Positions 1 to 11,800 of a stretch of 64,000 nt of DNA are shown here, one piece after another (position 1 is the first letter of the stretch; each line of letters begins with the position of its first letter). The notes below the pieces were generated by a model. It had not been told where the DNA came from, did not search any database, and saw only the letters and a program-made list of their open reading frames with translations. Where the stretch lies: contig CM051034.1 of assembly GCA_027627225.1 (NCBI GenBank), positions 15,615,480 through 15,679,479 on the forward strand, written 5' to 3'. Origin of the DNA: Congeria kusceri (taxonomy: Eukaryota; Mollusca; Bivalvia; Myida; Dreissenidae). A program made the position numbers and the translations under genes.

Positions 1-587
1 TATTGGTGCACTATAAATAGTGTAAAAATATTTCTCAATATGTAAAACAGTATAGAAGTATTTTTCAATTAAGGAGAAATCATAAATCTGATCAGCTTCA
101 AAAATCATGTAAGATAATTACGCGAGTTTCCGAAATCCCAATTCAAATGTAAAAGTCAGTCCAAAAGTTAAATGATTAGATGATACTGAACAAGTTACTA
201 ACTATACAGTCAAAAAACTACAGAAAATAATTAACCTTTTCAGGCACTAGATCACATGATCTAAATCCTATATTATGTTTGCTTGTTTACAACATGAACT
301 TTTGATTATTGTTTAAATCTTTTTCCTGACTGGATGCAAAGACAGACAGTGGAAAATTTTATTGCTGCACACACAGCCAAAATATATGTCAGAAGCAGGC
401 TATCAATGGTTACTATGTGTAATGATGCTGATCTCAAATAGAAGTATCATGTTGACTCAGAGTGATGTATTGATTTTACTGATAAGCAGACTCCACTATC
501 TGGGTTATATCTGTGAATGAGCTACAAAGGGAAAAAACATTTCTGACAATTATATTCCTGATACTTCATTTACCTCCCTTTACCAGG

Positions 588-858
588 TGAGTTATTCAGG
601 AATATATGTATTTGGGACCAAAAAAGGGACAATAACTCTGGTGTTCCTGGTCCGATCGGGCCCATTATCAAACCCGTCCAAGATTTTATGGTTATAAACA
701 AACTGTGCAAGTTTGGTCAAGATTGAATAAAAAATGCAGTCTTTATTGCGAAAACAGGCCAAATTGTTGACAGCATACGCATAACAAACAACGCTGGAGA
801 GGTCCCTATACCAATAGCTCCTTGAGCACTTCGTGCTCAAGTGAGCTAAAAAGGTACA
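588..858 (+). repeat. Pearl-like element fragment with terminal hairpin
   Basis: Same family as the array at 14170-14993: it shares AATAACTCTGGTGTTCCTGG, the ATGGT...ACAAACTGTG stretch and the ending GAGCACTTCGTGCTCAAGTG. The end is a perfect hairpin, CTTGAGCAC-TTC-GTGCTCAAG, followed by TGAGCTAAAAA. Bases 1-587 hold only AT-rich sequence in which I see nothing else. Confidence 0.6.
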
Positions 859-1204
859 CAACTAATAGATTGAACGGCGAGGGCTGGACTGATAACGGAT
901 AATTACCCCCGCCCGCTTTAATTTCACATATATCAACTTTTATTAATTACAACAAGTTTGACGATCTTTCCGTGTTTTTTCTCAAACCAACAAATTGTGA
1001 ATTAAACAAGATGTAGACAAAACACACAAAAAATCAATGATCTTATTACGATTAAGTGTATATACTTTATCACAGATGTATAAGAATGGTGGAATATCAA
1101 ACGTATAAAAATTATCTATACTTGGGACTATGCGCAATAATGAGGAATTGCAATAATTTTGCACTATAAAGAAATCAAATAACAAGAAACAAAATATTAA
1201 CAAC

Positions 1205-3235
1205 AAGAGGGCCCTGAGGTCCCTAGGACGCTCACCTGAGACCTTGTAACCCAATTGGAATTTGCATCCCTGAGGCATGGCTTATTTTTATCCCAGGGGC
1301 ATAATATGAACAATCTTGAACAAACCTCTGGGCCTTGCGGTTTCACGTAAAGATTTTTAAAGTAACTTTGCTATTTAAGTCTATATAAAGCATGTGACCC
1401 CTCAGGGTGCCATCAGATTTGACCACAGGGGCATAATTTGAACACCCTTTGGAGAGGAACATATGCAATGTTAGGTACCAAATATAGGAAAACTGTGGGC
1501 CTTGCCATTTCAGAGGAGAAGATTTTTAAAGTTGTTTTGCTATTTATTTATATATAAACCATGCAGCCTCCGGGGCGTGACCACATTTGACCCCAGGGGC
1601 ATAATTTAAACAATATTTGTAGAGGACCACTATACGGATGTTACATACCAAATATGAAACCTCTAGGCCTTGCGGTTTCTTAGGAGAAGAATTGTAAAGT
1701 CATTTTGCTATTTAAGTCTATATAAACCATGTGACCCCTGGGGTGTGGTCAGTTTTGACCCATGGGGCATAATTTGAACAATCTTTGTAGAGGACTAATT
1801 GAGGATGTTACATACCAAATACGAAACCTCTGGGCCTTGCAGTTTCAGAGCAGAAGATTTTTAAAGACATTTTGCTATTAAAGTTGATATAAACCATGTG
1901 ACCCCCGGGGCATGACCAGTTTTGACCCCAGGGGCTTAATTTGAACAATCTTTGTAGAGGACTACTATATGATGTTAAATACCAAAAAAGAAACCTCTGG
2001 GCCATGCGGTTTCAGCGTGAAGATTTTTTAAAAGTCATTTTACTATTTAGGTCTATATAAATCATGTGACCCCAGGGGCGTAGCCAGTTTTGACCCCAGG
2101 GGCATCATTTAAACACAATTTGTAGAGGACCACTATAGGATGTTACACACCAAATATGAAACCTCTGGGCCTTGTGGTTTCAGAGAAGATTTTTTAAAGA
2201 CATTTTGCTATTTAAGTTTATATAAAACATGTGACCCCCGGGGCGTGGTCAGTTTTGACCCCAGGGGCATAATTTGAACAATCTTTGTAGAGGACCACTA
2301 TAGGATGTTACATACCAAATATGAAACCTCTGGGCCCTGCGGTTTCAGAGAAGAAGATTTCTAAAGTCATTTTGCTATATATTCTATATAAACCATGTGA
2401 CCCCCGGGGCGTGGCCCGTTTTGACCTCACGGGAATAATTAGAACAAAATTTGTAAAGGACCACTAAAGGATGTTACATACCAAATATGAAACCTCTGGG
2501 CCTTGCGGTTTCAGAGAAGATTTTTAAAGTCATTTTGCTATATATTATATATAAATCATGTGACCCCCAGGGCGTGGCCACTTTTGATCCCAGGGGCATA
2601 ATTTGAAAATCTTTGTAGAGGACCACTATAGGATGCTACATACCAAATATGAAACCTCTGGGCCTTGTGGTTTCAGAGGAGATTTTTAATGCCATTTTAA
2701 TATATATTCTATATAAACCATGTGACCCCCGGGGCGTGGCCCGTTTTGACCCCAGGGGCATAATTTGAACAAACTGTGTAAAGGACCCCTGAAGGATGTT
2801 ACATACCAGATATGCAACCTCTGGGCCTTGTGGTTTTAGAGGAAAAGATTTTTAAAGTCATATATTCTATATCAATCATGTGACCCCCGGGGCATGGCCC
2901 GTTTTGACCACAGGGGTACAGTTTGAACAATATTTGTAGAGGACCACTATAGGATGTTACCTACCAAATATGAAACCTATTGGCCCTGCGGTTTCAGAGA
3001 AGATTTTTAAAGTTTACACTTTTTACATCTATTTTTAGCTCTGGTGACCTACATATGCAGCGGACCGTAACGATTTGAACGACTTTGAAAGAGGGTCACC
3101 TAACGATCATTCCTGTGAAGTTTGGTGAAAATCTGCCAAGTGGTTTAGGAGATGTTGTTTGAATGAAAAGTTGACGACGCACGCACGCACGCACACACAC
3201 ATGCACGCACGCACGCACAACGGGCGATCACAAAA
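1205..3235 (+). repeat. Pearl-like tandem array, about 10 cores of 165 bp
   Basis: The unit includes GACCCCAGGGGCATAATTTG, GTAGAGGACCACTATAGGAT and ACCTCTGGGCCTTGCGGTTT. The landmark ATGTTACATACCAAATATGA recurs near 1463, 1638, 1805, 1974, 2139, 2306, 2470, 2633, 2798 and 2956. It opens with GAGGGCCCTGAGGTCCCTAG and ends in a (CACG)n microsatellite at about 3178-3220. Head, tandem cores and microsatellite tail are the layout of pearl elements described in bivalves. Confidence 0.8.
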
Positions 3236-3359
3236 GCTAAAACCATTGCATAATATCATCAAACAAATGACGGACTGTTGCGTTGTTGACACAAATGACT
3301 CTAAAAAAATAATGTTATGTACAGGTTAGCATAAGAAACAAATAAACGAGACAATAATG

Positions 3360-4041
3360 TTAATAATTTGTTTGCACATATTGTCCCGGGCCCATATCCA
3401 CAAAGCTCCTTACTACAAACCTAAGATAATCATAAAATTCCTCAAGTCTGAGGCTTATTCATTTAAAGGTTATTTTGTATTGAACTGTATTACTCTGGAG
3501 AAGAATCAGCAAGTTCTTGTTATTTTACTACATTGCTAGCATAAAATATAGAGTTTCACATGAATTATGTTTAATCACATGCTATACCTTGTTCGCCATG
3601 TAATACAGCCATTACGAATATTTTTCTATTTCATGCTATGCGGTGAATGAGTGGAGAATACCAGTAAATGATAACCCGATCATTTCACTCTAGGTCGAGT
3701 GAAATGATAACGTTTGATCATTTCACTCTTGGTTATATGGAACTACTTTTAACTTTAGTTTTTATGTTTATTGTTTTGAAAGTATGTTAATGCCTTAATC
3801 GTCAGTGTAAACATCGGCCTTTTGAAGCAATAGAAAACATATAATAAAATTGAATACAAATATCATTAATTGACAACGACGCAGTAAAAGTGGCACTATT
3901 TTCCCACCACAACAGGGTTCGACAATTTTGGAATCATAATGACGTCATATTTATGACGTCAAAATGCACAAATCGTGTGACGCTTCAGCATATCTAGCGC
4001 ATTTTTTTATTTATCGTTCAAAAGCATGAAATAAAAATAAA
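3360..4041. other. AT-rich flank with short palindrome
   Basis: No gene is visible. Around 3675-3730 the sequence ATCATTTCACTC occurs twice around its own reverse complement (GAGTGAAATGAT), a small foldback that resembles the two larger ones just downstream. Confidence 0.4.
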
Positions 4042-4190
4042 ATTTGTTTAATACAGTGTAAGATCGTATTCTATTTTATTCGTGGTCATAGAAACTAGAT
4101 AATTTCACTCGTGGCTGCGCCACAATTGAAAATAATGACCACTCATGAAATAAAATACGATCTTACACTGCATTAAACAAATATCCTTTA
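4042..4190. repeat. Foldback (hairpin) element 1
   Basis: Left arm ATTTGTTTAATACAGTGTAA continuing to CGTGGTCAT; the right arm, read in reverse complement, matches for about 50 bases with few changes (ACAGTGTAAGATCGTATT is common to both). The loop is about 45 bp. It contains no ORF and looks like a non-autonomous foldback or MITE-type element. Confidence 0.75.
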
Positions 4191-4393
4191 TATCTTAAAC
4201 ATGTGTAAGATAACATTTTGAGCATTTTGACAGGCTAAATACTCTTTGATTGACCAATCGCATGACGTTATTTTGGTGAAATGACGTCGTCAACATTAAA
4301 TGACATCACGTCAGTACACAACTTTGAGGATTTACCAAATTATTTTGGTAAAATTAGGAGGGTTTTATTTCGTTTAAAAGCATGTGATAAAAA

Positions 4394-4539
4394 AGATCTG
4401 ACACTAGTTGTCATTTCATACTATATTTTATGAAACTCGTCCAGGAAATTCGTTAGAGTGCGCCAATGGCTCGCTTACTAACAGAAGTCCTGAACTCGTT
4501 TAATAAAATATGGTATGAAATGACAACTCGTGTCAGATC
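4394..4539. repeat. Foldback (hairpin) element 2
   Basis: Left arm GATCTGACACTAGTTGTCAT, then TTCATACTATATTTTAT; the right arm ends TGACAACTCGTGTCAGATC and is its near-perfect inverse over about 40 bp. The architecture matches element 1, 200 bp away, but the arms differ in sequence. Confidence 0.75.
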
Positions 4540-4832
4540 CTATATATTTGAAATGTTTACATAAGTAGAACTTCAGTTGCGATGTTCCTTAGGAGCTTTA
4601 TTTATATGGTCCCAAACAAAGTTTAATGTATAAAGATCCAAGTGACTGGTATTAAATGCAAACAAAACACTGCAATATAATGTTTGTAACCAATACACAT
4701 ACATCATATTTGACACGGCTTTATGCACACACCCAAAAATGGCAAACTTTAATATGAGACATAACATTACAATTACATCTGCAAAGAAATGCTTTAGAGA
4801 CAGCATGATTCTATGGATTGTACATGTATGCA

Positions 4833-6470
4833 AAGAGCAAAATGTCTTGTGGGGATTCTAAAAGATTGTATGAAAAAAGCAAAATGTCTTTTGGAGATTC
4901 TAAAAGAGATTCTAAAAGATTGTATGCAAAGAGCAAAATGTCTTTGGGAGATTCTGAAAGATTGTATGCAAAGAGCGAAATGTCTTTGGGAGATTCTGAA
5001 AGATTGTATGCAAAGAGCAAAATGTCTTTTGGAGATTCTGAAAGATTGTATGCAAAGAGCGAAATGTCTTTTGGAGATTCTGAAAGATTGTTTGCAAAGA
5101 GCAAAATGTCTTTTGGAGATTCTGAAAGATTGTATGCAAAGAGCAAAATGTCTTTGGGAGATTCTGAAAGATTGTATGCAAAGAGCAAAATGTCTTTGGG
5201 AGATTCTGAAAGATTGTATGCAAAGAGCAAAATGTCTTTGGGAGATTCTGAAAGATTGTATGCAAAGAGCGAAATGTCTTTTGGAGATTCTGAAAGATTG
5301 TTTGCAAAGAGCAAAATGTCTTTGGGAGATTCTGAAAGATTGTATGCAAAGAGCAAAATGTCTTTGGGAGATTCTGAAAGATTGTATGCAAAGAGCAAAA
5401 TGTCTTTGGGAGATTCTGAAAGATTGTATGCAAAGAGCGAAATGTCTTTGGGAGATTCTGAAAGATTGTATGCAAAGAGCAAAATGTCTTTTGGAGATTC
5501 TGAAAGATTGTATGCAAAGAGCGAAATGTCTTTGGGAGATTCTGAAAGATTGTATGCAAAGAGCGAAATGGCTTTGGGAGATTCTAAAAGATTGTATGCA
5601 AAGAGCGAAATGTCTTTTGGAGATTCTGAAAGATTGTATGCAAAGAGCGAAATGTCTTTTGGAGATTCTGAAAGATTGTATGCAAAGAGCGAAATGGCTT
5701 TGGGAGATTCTGAAAGATTGTATGCAAAGAGCGAAATGTCTTTTGGAGATTCTGAAAGATTGTATGCAAAGAGCGAAATGTCTTTGGGAGATTCTGAAAG
5801 ATTGTATGCAAAGAGCAAAATGTCTTTGGGAGATTCTGAAAGATTGTATGCAAAGAGCGAAATGTCTTTGGGAGATTCTGAAAGATTGTATGCAAAGAGC
5901 AAAATGTCTTTTGGAGATTCTGAAAGATTGTATGCAAAGAGCGAAATGTCTTTGGGAGATTCTGAAAGATTGTATGCAAAGAGCGAAATGTCTTTGGGAG
6001 ATTCTGAAAGATTGTATGCAAAGAGCGAAATGGCTTTTGGAGATTCTGAAAGATTGTATGCAAAGAGCAAAATGTCTTTTGGAGATTCTAAAAGATTGTA
6101 TGAAAAAAGGAAAATGTCTTTTGGAGATTCTAAAAGATTGTATGAAAAGAGCAAAATGTCTTTTGAAGATAAGATTGTATGAAAACAACAAAATGTCTTT
6201 TGATAATTCTGAAAGATTGTATGCAAAGAGCAAAATGTCTTTTGGAGATTCTAAAAGATTGTATGAAAAAAGGAAAATGTCTTTTGGAGATTCTAAAAGA
6301 TTGTATGAAAAGAGCAAAATGTCTTTTGAAGATAAGATTGTATGAAAACAGCAAAATGTCTTTTGATGATTCTGAAAGATTGTATGCAAAGAGCAAAATA
6401 TCTTTTGGAGATTCTAAAAGATTGTATGAAAAAAGGAAAATGTCTTCTGGAGATTCTAAAAGAGTCTCTT
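4833..6470 (+). repeat. 42-bp minisatellite, about 39 units
   Basis: The unit is AAGATTGTATGCAAAGAGCA then AAATGTCTTTGGGAGATTCT and GA. Units differ at a few sites (GCAAAA/GCGAAA, TCTTTG/TCTTTT, TCTT/GCTT). Because 42 is a multiple of three and most units lack stops, long open frames appear in five of six frames on both strands. The varying sites change the amino acid in the best plus frame (K/E, L/F, S/A), so nothing points to protein selection. The distal part (about 6090-6450) has a higher-order duplication of about 175 bp. Confidence 0.95.
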
Positions 6471-6529
6471 ACATGAATTTTCCAAGTCTTATGACTAATA
6501 TCAAAGATGTTCACCCTTGTTTTTTTAAA

Positions 6530-6800
6530 AGAAGTAAGAATCACATAATCTGTCTTTACTGGAACGCTGCTGGCTGCAGAATTTGGCTAAGTGGTCTAGG
6601 ATTCTTGAAGAAAATTAAGAACAAAAAATAATAGAACAAATAGGACAGGCAGCCACTATAGCGTTCATCCGGTACCTGGTTGAAGGCACTATTGAGATTG
6701 GTCATAACTGAAACTTTGCTAGCTGCAGAATTTGGCTAAGTGATCTAGGATTCTTGAAGAAAACATGCAGAAGAAAACAAAAAGAAGAAAATAAATAGGC
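6530..6800. repeat. Two-copy direct repeat
   Basis: The stretch GCTGCAGAATTTGGCTAAGT followed by G(G/A)TCTAGGATTCTTGAAGAAAA occurs at about 6570 and 6720, about 150 bp apart. No gene is visible from here to the next array. Confidence 0.6.
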
Positions 6801-7308
6801 CAACCTGGTATCTGGTAGAAGGCACATATGAGATCAGTCGTTATTTGACATAGATTTTTTTCATTCCAAAATTGCCTGTAATGTAACTTATTTGTTTTTA
6901 TATTTTATATACTCATCGATCAATCTGACAAAGTTGTATACTTATGTAATTGTGTTATGAGGTACAAGGTACAAATTACCCTTACACACATTACATGCAT
7001 CTTTTTTGTGACTCATTGAAAGACATACAGAATAAACAAAAACAAATAATCAACTAGAACGTAATGTAAAAGATTTAAATATTTGCAATAAAACAATTGA
7101 AATAACAACAATTCAAAAAGAGGACATATTGGTTCTTGACTTTTCAAACCAGTTTGGCAATATAATGGAACATTGAATCCTGACTTTCATTTGTATAAAA
7201 TGGTTAAAACAATTTTAAAGTAAAATATGACTTTTTTAAATCAGAATGAACAACCACAGTTGGTGCACATGATCGTAATTATACTTATCCATGGATACAA
7301 CAAGTCTG

Positions 7309-7624
7309 AAGTATTTGAATAGTTGACATATTAATGGTATTTGAATAGTTGACATATTAATGGTAGTTGAATAGTTGACATATTAATGGTATTTAAATAG
7401 TTGACATATTAATGGTATTTGAATAGTTGACATATTAATGGTATTTGAATAGTTGACATATTAATGGTATTTGAATAGTTGACATATTAATGGTATTTGA
7501 ATAGTTGACATATTAATGGTATTTGAATAGTTGACATATTAATGGTATTTGAATAGTTGACATATTAATGGTAGTTGAATAGTTGACATATTAATGGTAT
7601 TTGACTAGTTGACATATTAATGGT
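7309..7624. repeat. 26-bp minisatellite, about 12 units
   Basis: The unit is GTATTTGAATAGTTGACATA then TTAATG. Units are nearly identical, with rare changes (GTAGTTG, GTATTTA, TGACTAG), which suggests recent spread. It lies about 560 bp past the channel stop codon, so it may fall in or near the 3' UTR. Confidence 0.95.
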
Positions 7625-8184
7625 ACAAAACACTGGTTTGAGTGGGTTACCTTCCCTGAAGTTGTTAACAGTTTTTAGCTATGGATAAATGTGATACAGT
7701 CAATATAAAAAGAAATGTATATGAAAGTTTAATAGAAAATAAATAATTATCATAGAAGGAATGGCAATTGAATAAATAAGGTGTATTGTTATCATAAGGA
7801 CTGTGCAAAGTTAGTAATATTAGAAAATACAAAATATACCTTAAAATATGAACAAAAAATAATTTAACATAAATATATAAGCAAACATAAAACATTAAGA
7901 AACATAACAATCAATTAAACATGTTCCTCAGTAAAATATCAGTGCCAAGGTTCCTATCATTATATGACTACAATAACATTCAGTTTCCAACTTACACACT
8001 GAGGTGTTTTCTCCAAACATTAATAAAGTTATTTTTACTTTTCGTGCATTTAGGCACACGGACAACGTAAAATAACCAAAAAATTAATGAGCTAACAGCT
8101 AAAGTACAAAATTAATTGTTTTCCTAACAAAATATCATATTGCTGTCATTACAAAGTCATATTAATTTTCTAACATACAAAGTT
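7625..8184 (-). other. 3' flank of the channel gene, probable 3' UTR
   Basis: AT-rich sequence after the stop codon. The only poly(A)-like hexamer I see on the minus strand is ATTAAA near 7730; the transcript end is not resolved. No other gene is visible. Confidence 0.35.
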
Positions 8185-8835
8185 TTAATCCCAGGCAGAT
8201 TGTTTCCTTTCACCAGCTTCTTCAGTGTCCTGCATATCTCTATGGTCAATGATCTCTGGTGACCTTGACCTCTGAGGAGCAGTCCAAGGCCGTGACCTTG
8301 ACCATGTAACCTCTCCACCGGACAGGTCAGCTTTCTCAGTCCCTGTCTCTTCTTTTCCTGCATTGGAATCTACATATTGAAAGACCCCAGGCTGGTTTAC
8401 ATCATTCATTGCTGACACCCCAGCATTCAAATGTTCTGCCTCTTTTCTTAGTCTTTTGGCCTCTCTTCTCTCCCTCCTTTTTTTCCTCCTTTCCTCCTTT
8501 TCTTCCCTCCTTTTCTTTTTGGCCATTTCCTTCTCAGCTTCAGTCATTTCTTCATTAACATCAACATGCTCCCTTATCTTCTTTTCACCATCCTCGATTG
8601 CTTTCACTCCAGCAGTTTTTGAATGATCTTCTTTATTTGGATCTGGCTTGATAACATCACGCTTTCCATCTTCATTTGATTTTATTTTCTCTGGTGACTT
8701 CCATGCAGGTACAAACCCAGCTTTCATCAGTTCCTTTTCGTTCTCTTCCGGTGCCGATTTCAAGTTTGGAACAGTGTTCCGACGCATTGCCACAATTTTG
8801 CCAGGCAGGAAAAACACACCGGACTTGACCCTTAT
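8185..8835 (-). CDS. TRPM terminal coding exon 25
   Basis: Residues 1190-1405 and the TAA stop at 8185-8187. It starts IRVKSGVFFLPGKIVAMRR, then has an acidic/basic low-complexity region. About residues 1283-1325 form a charged helix almost wholly of K, R and E (for example KKRREEKEERRKKRRERR), followed by a polar end. There is no Nudix box and no kinase fold, so this channel lacks the enzyme tail of TRPM2, 6 or 7. Acceptor AAATTTTAG. A 3' UTR must follow below 8185; I saw no AATAAA on the minus strand there, only an ATTAAA near 7730. Confidence 0.93.
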   Translation of the reverse strand: MRVKSGVFFLPGKIVAMRRNTVPNLKSAPEENEKELMKAGFVPAWKSPEKIKSNEDGKRDVIKPDPNKEDHSKTAGVKAIEDGEKKIREHVDVNEEMTEAEKEMAKKKRREEKEERRKKRRERREAKRLRKEAEHLNAGVSAMNDVNQPGVFQYVDSNAGKEETGTEKADLSGGEVTWSRSRPWTAPQRSRSPEIIDHRDMQDTEEAGERKQSAWD

Positions 8836-11800
8836 CTAAAATTTTAAACAGTTATCTTTCTTCATGTTTTCCAGTTAGACAATTAAACAGACACAAAATA
8901 ATATTATTATGTTAAACAAGGATCAAAGAGTGATTATGGGCATCATTTTACTACTATTCCTACTACCCCCGGTGTTGGCGTCTGAATTGGTTAAAGTTTT
9001 TATTCAAAAGTCTTGTTACTTCAAAACTACATAAGTTTTTCATTTGAAACTTGGAATATACCTTTGTCATCAACCCCAGTATCAGGAGCAACATTCCCCA
9101 TAACTTTATTTTGTATTTTGACAGAGTTATGCCCCTTTTTCACTTAGATTTTCTGTTTGAAGTTTATATTCAAAAGTTCGGTAACTTCAAAACTACGTAA
9201 GTTATTCACCTGAAACTTGGAACTAACCTTTGTCATCATCTCTAGTATCAGCAGCAATATTACCCATAACTCTGTTTTGTATTTTGACAGAGTTATGCCC
9301 CTTTTTTACATAGATTTTCTGGTTAAAGTTTATTTCAAAAGTTTTGTAAACTACATAAGTTATTCACTTGAAACTTGGAACTAACCTTTGTCATTAACTC
9401 TTGTATTAGGGGCAACATTACCCATAACTCTGTTTTGTATTTTGACAGAGTTATGCACACTTTTTACATAGATTTTGTGGTTAAAGTTTTTGTTCCAAAA
9501 ATGTATAAACTATACAAGGCTTCACTTAAATTTTTTGTATTTTAACAAATTTATGCCCCTTCCACTATCCAAAATATGTACCAATTGAAATACTTCGAAT
9601 AGTCGAGCGCACTGTCCTCCGACAGCTCTTGTTTTAAGTATTGTAAGAACGACTAAATTACACAAAAAATATTTAACTAGTCAAGCAAAAGGCATCTTAA
9701 TTCTTATTTGTTATATTTTCATAGCATTCAACAAATAAAGAATAAAATAAATGGAGTACAATTTTGTCACAATATAACTGACAACTTTTGGTGTAGTGTA
9801 GCCCTATTCAGTTGAATGTGATTTGCTAAAATATTCAGTGAATATCTTAAGAATAAAGATAAAATGGAATATTATTTTGTCCTAACAAAACTTACAAATT
9901 TTGGTGAAGGGTAATACTTTGCCACAATAAAACATACCACTTTTGGTGGAGTGTAGCCTTTCTCTGTTGAATGCTTCTTGCGGAAGTGTTTAGCGGGTAT
10001 CTCAGTTTCTGCGACCTTGTCCTTGACCCTGATGACCTCTCCTGTAGCCGGCCAGGGTCGCCGCGTATCAGAGGCGGCAGACGTTGATCGGGACATCAAC
10101 ATCGTAGGAATACCATCACTGGATGACAGAAAAACATGTGTACGCAGAATAAACCTTTAATAAACTAGGTAAATCCTTCTAAAACGTTAGTAGGAGCATT
10201 AACCCCAATGCAATTCTCACACTCACCTCGGTGGGTTATATATTCAAAATATTCAAATGGACAAGGCACAGTTGTTGTTACATTCCAAACTGGACACTAC
10301 ACAAATATTCAATATTTGAAAACATTATTCTGAATTTTTAGTATCTTTTTTTTTAAAGAAATAACCGTTTACTGTAAGTAGGTTTGGAAATTATTTTCAT
10401 AGAAAACCTTTTAAAACTGCCAAAAAAGAACAACAAAACTTTATATGAGGGGCGTCGTGGGAAAACTGGACTTAATGCATGTGCCTAAAGTGTCGTCCCC
10501 GATTAGCCTGTGCAGTCCGCACAGTCTAATCCAGGACGGCACTTTCCGCCGACAGAGGATTTATGTTTAGAAGAGACTTCCTTAAAACAGAAAATGCCAT
10601 AAAAGCGTAAAGTGCCGTCCTGGATTAGCCTGTGCGGACTGCACAGGCTAATCCGGGACGACACTTTACGCACACGCATTAAGACCGGTTTTCTCACGAC
10701 GTGCCACATATTGATTTTCTGACGAGCTACTAGCTTACCTGCCCATGACAATGGTACCAAGCGGGAACTCGGGTTGGTGGTTGTCTCCAATCACTTCATC
10801 CTCAATCTGCTTCGTGAGCATGTCCACCCTTTGAAAGAATGCAATTGGCAAATACAGTTAAATGTACCAGTACCGTGATTATGTACCTAAGAAAAACGAA
10901 TGCATAGATCTAACTTAAATATAGTGATATATATTTGTATTAATTCTATGTAAAATGTTTGTAATACAAATTTCAGACTTAAATAAATCCCCATGAAAAA
11001 ATACAGGAAACTACGGTTTTCCACATTTAAATTAAAGCAAAAACAACTTTTTTCCCTTTAACTGTAGTCCTCTTGTTAGCTGGTAATTAAATTGGTTATA
11101 TAATGCTAAAGTCAATGATTACATTCCAAGGTAATTTTAAGTTTCTTTGTTTGGATTTTTTTTGCTGTTACAGTATTTCAGTCATATCATAGCGGTCAGT
11201 TAACCTACTCACACTTTCCTGGGAAAGCTAAACAGGTTACCAGTGCTAAGTGCACATACTAACTTATGCCAGTAACTGACAACTGTCCTAATTGAATCAG
11301 AGGTAGGGGGAAAATGGCCATAGAAATAATTTCATGACCAATCCCCACACAAGTTATGTGGCCAGGCTGGAGAGTAAACTCAAGAAGCCTGGATTGACGG
11401 TCCAGCATTATACCAACTGAGCTCTCCAGTCCCAGCTTTTCTTTTAAGTAGTCATTAACTTGCTGACCGTTTCTCAAGGTTCTGCACGCGAGTGTCTAGA
11501 CAGTTCTGGTCTGCCTCTCGTTTCCTCCTCAGAAAGTCAGACATCATCTCCTTCTCAAACACCTGCAAGTACTCCAGGTGCTTCTTGCCAAGTAGTTGTC
11601 CTAAAACAAAAGTGAGCCTTCCAACAATGTCCGACAATTCTTAAGAAAGATAATTGTGTGTTCATGGTGGCTTTTGAAATTCCAGATAATTCCTTGATAT
11701 TTCCCTGACTTTCCTTTGACTACAATGTGTTTTTCCCCATTTCGGTGGAGCAATAGCAAAACACATTAAACAAGGAAATTCCACGAAAACCAAATTTTTC

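Noticed and set aside
4794..6389. Long ORFs (up to 531 codons) on both strands
   Set aside because: They are products of the 42-bp tandem repeat. Open frames exist in five frames at once and the unit changes alter the amino acid.
8185..8835. NUDT9-H or kinase domain in the channel tail
   Set aside because: No Nudix box and no kinase motifs; the exon is mostly charged low-complexity sequence and ends at a clear stop.
10503..10790. ORF spanning exon 23 and the MITE
   Set aside because: It reads out of the exon past a good donor (GGGCAG|GTAAGC) into MITE sequence. Similar ORFs occur in other MITE copies, so they are repeat-borne.
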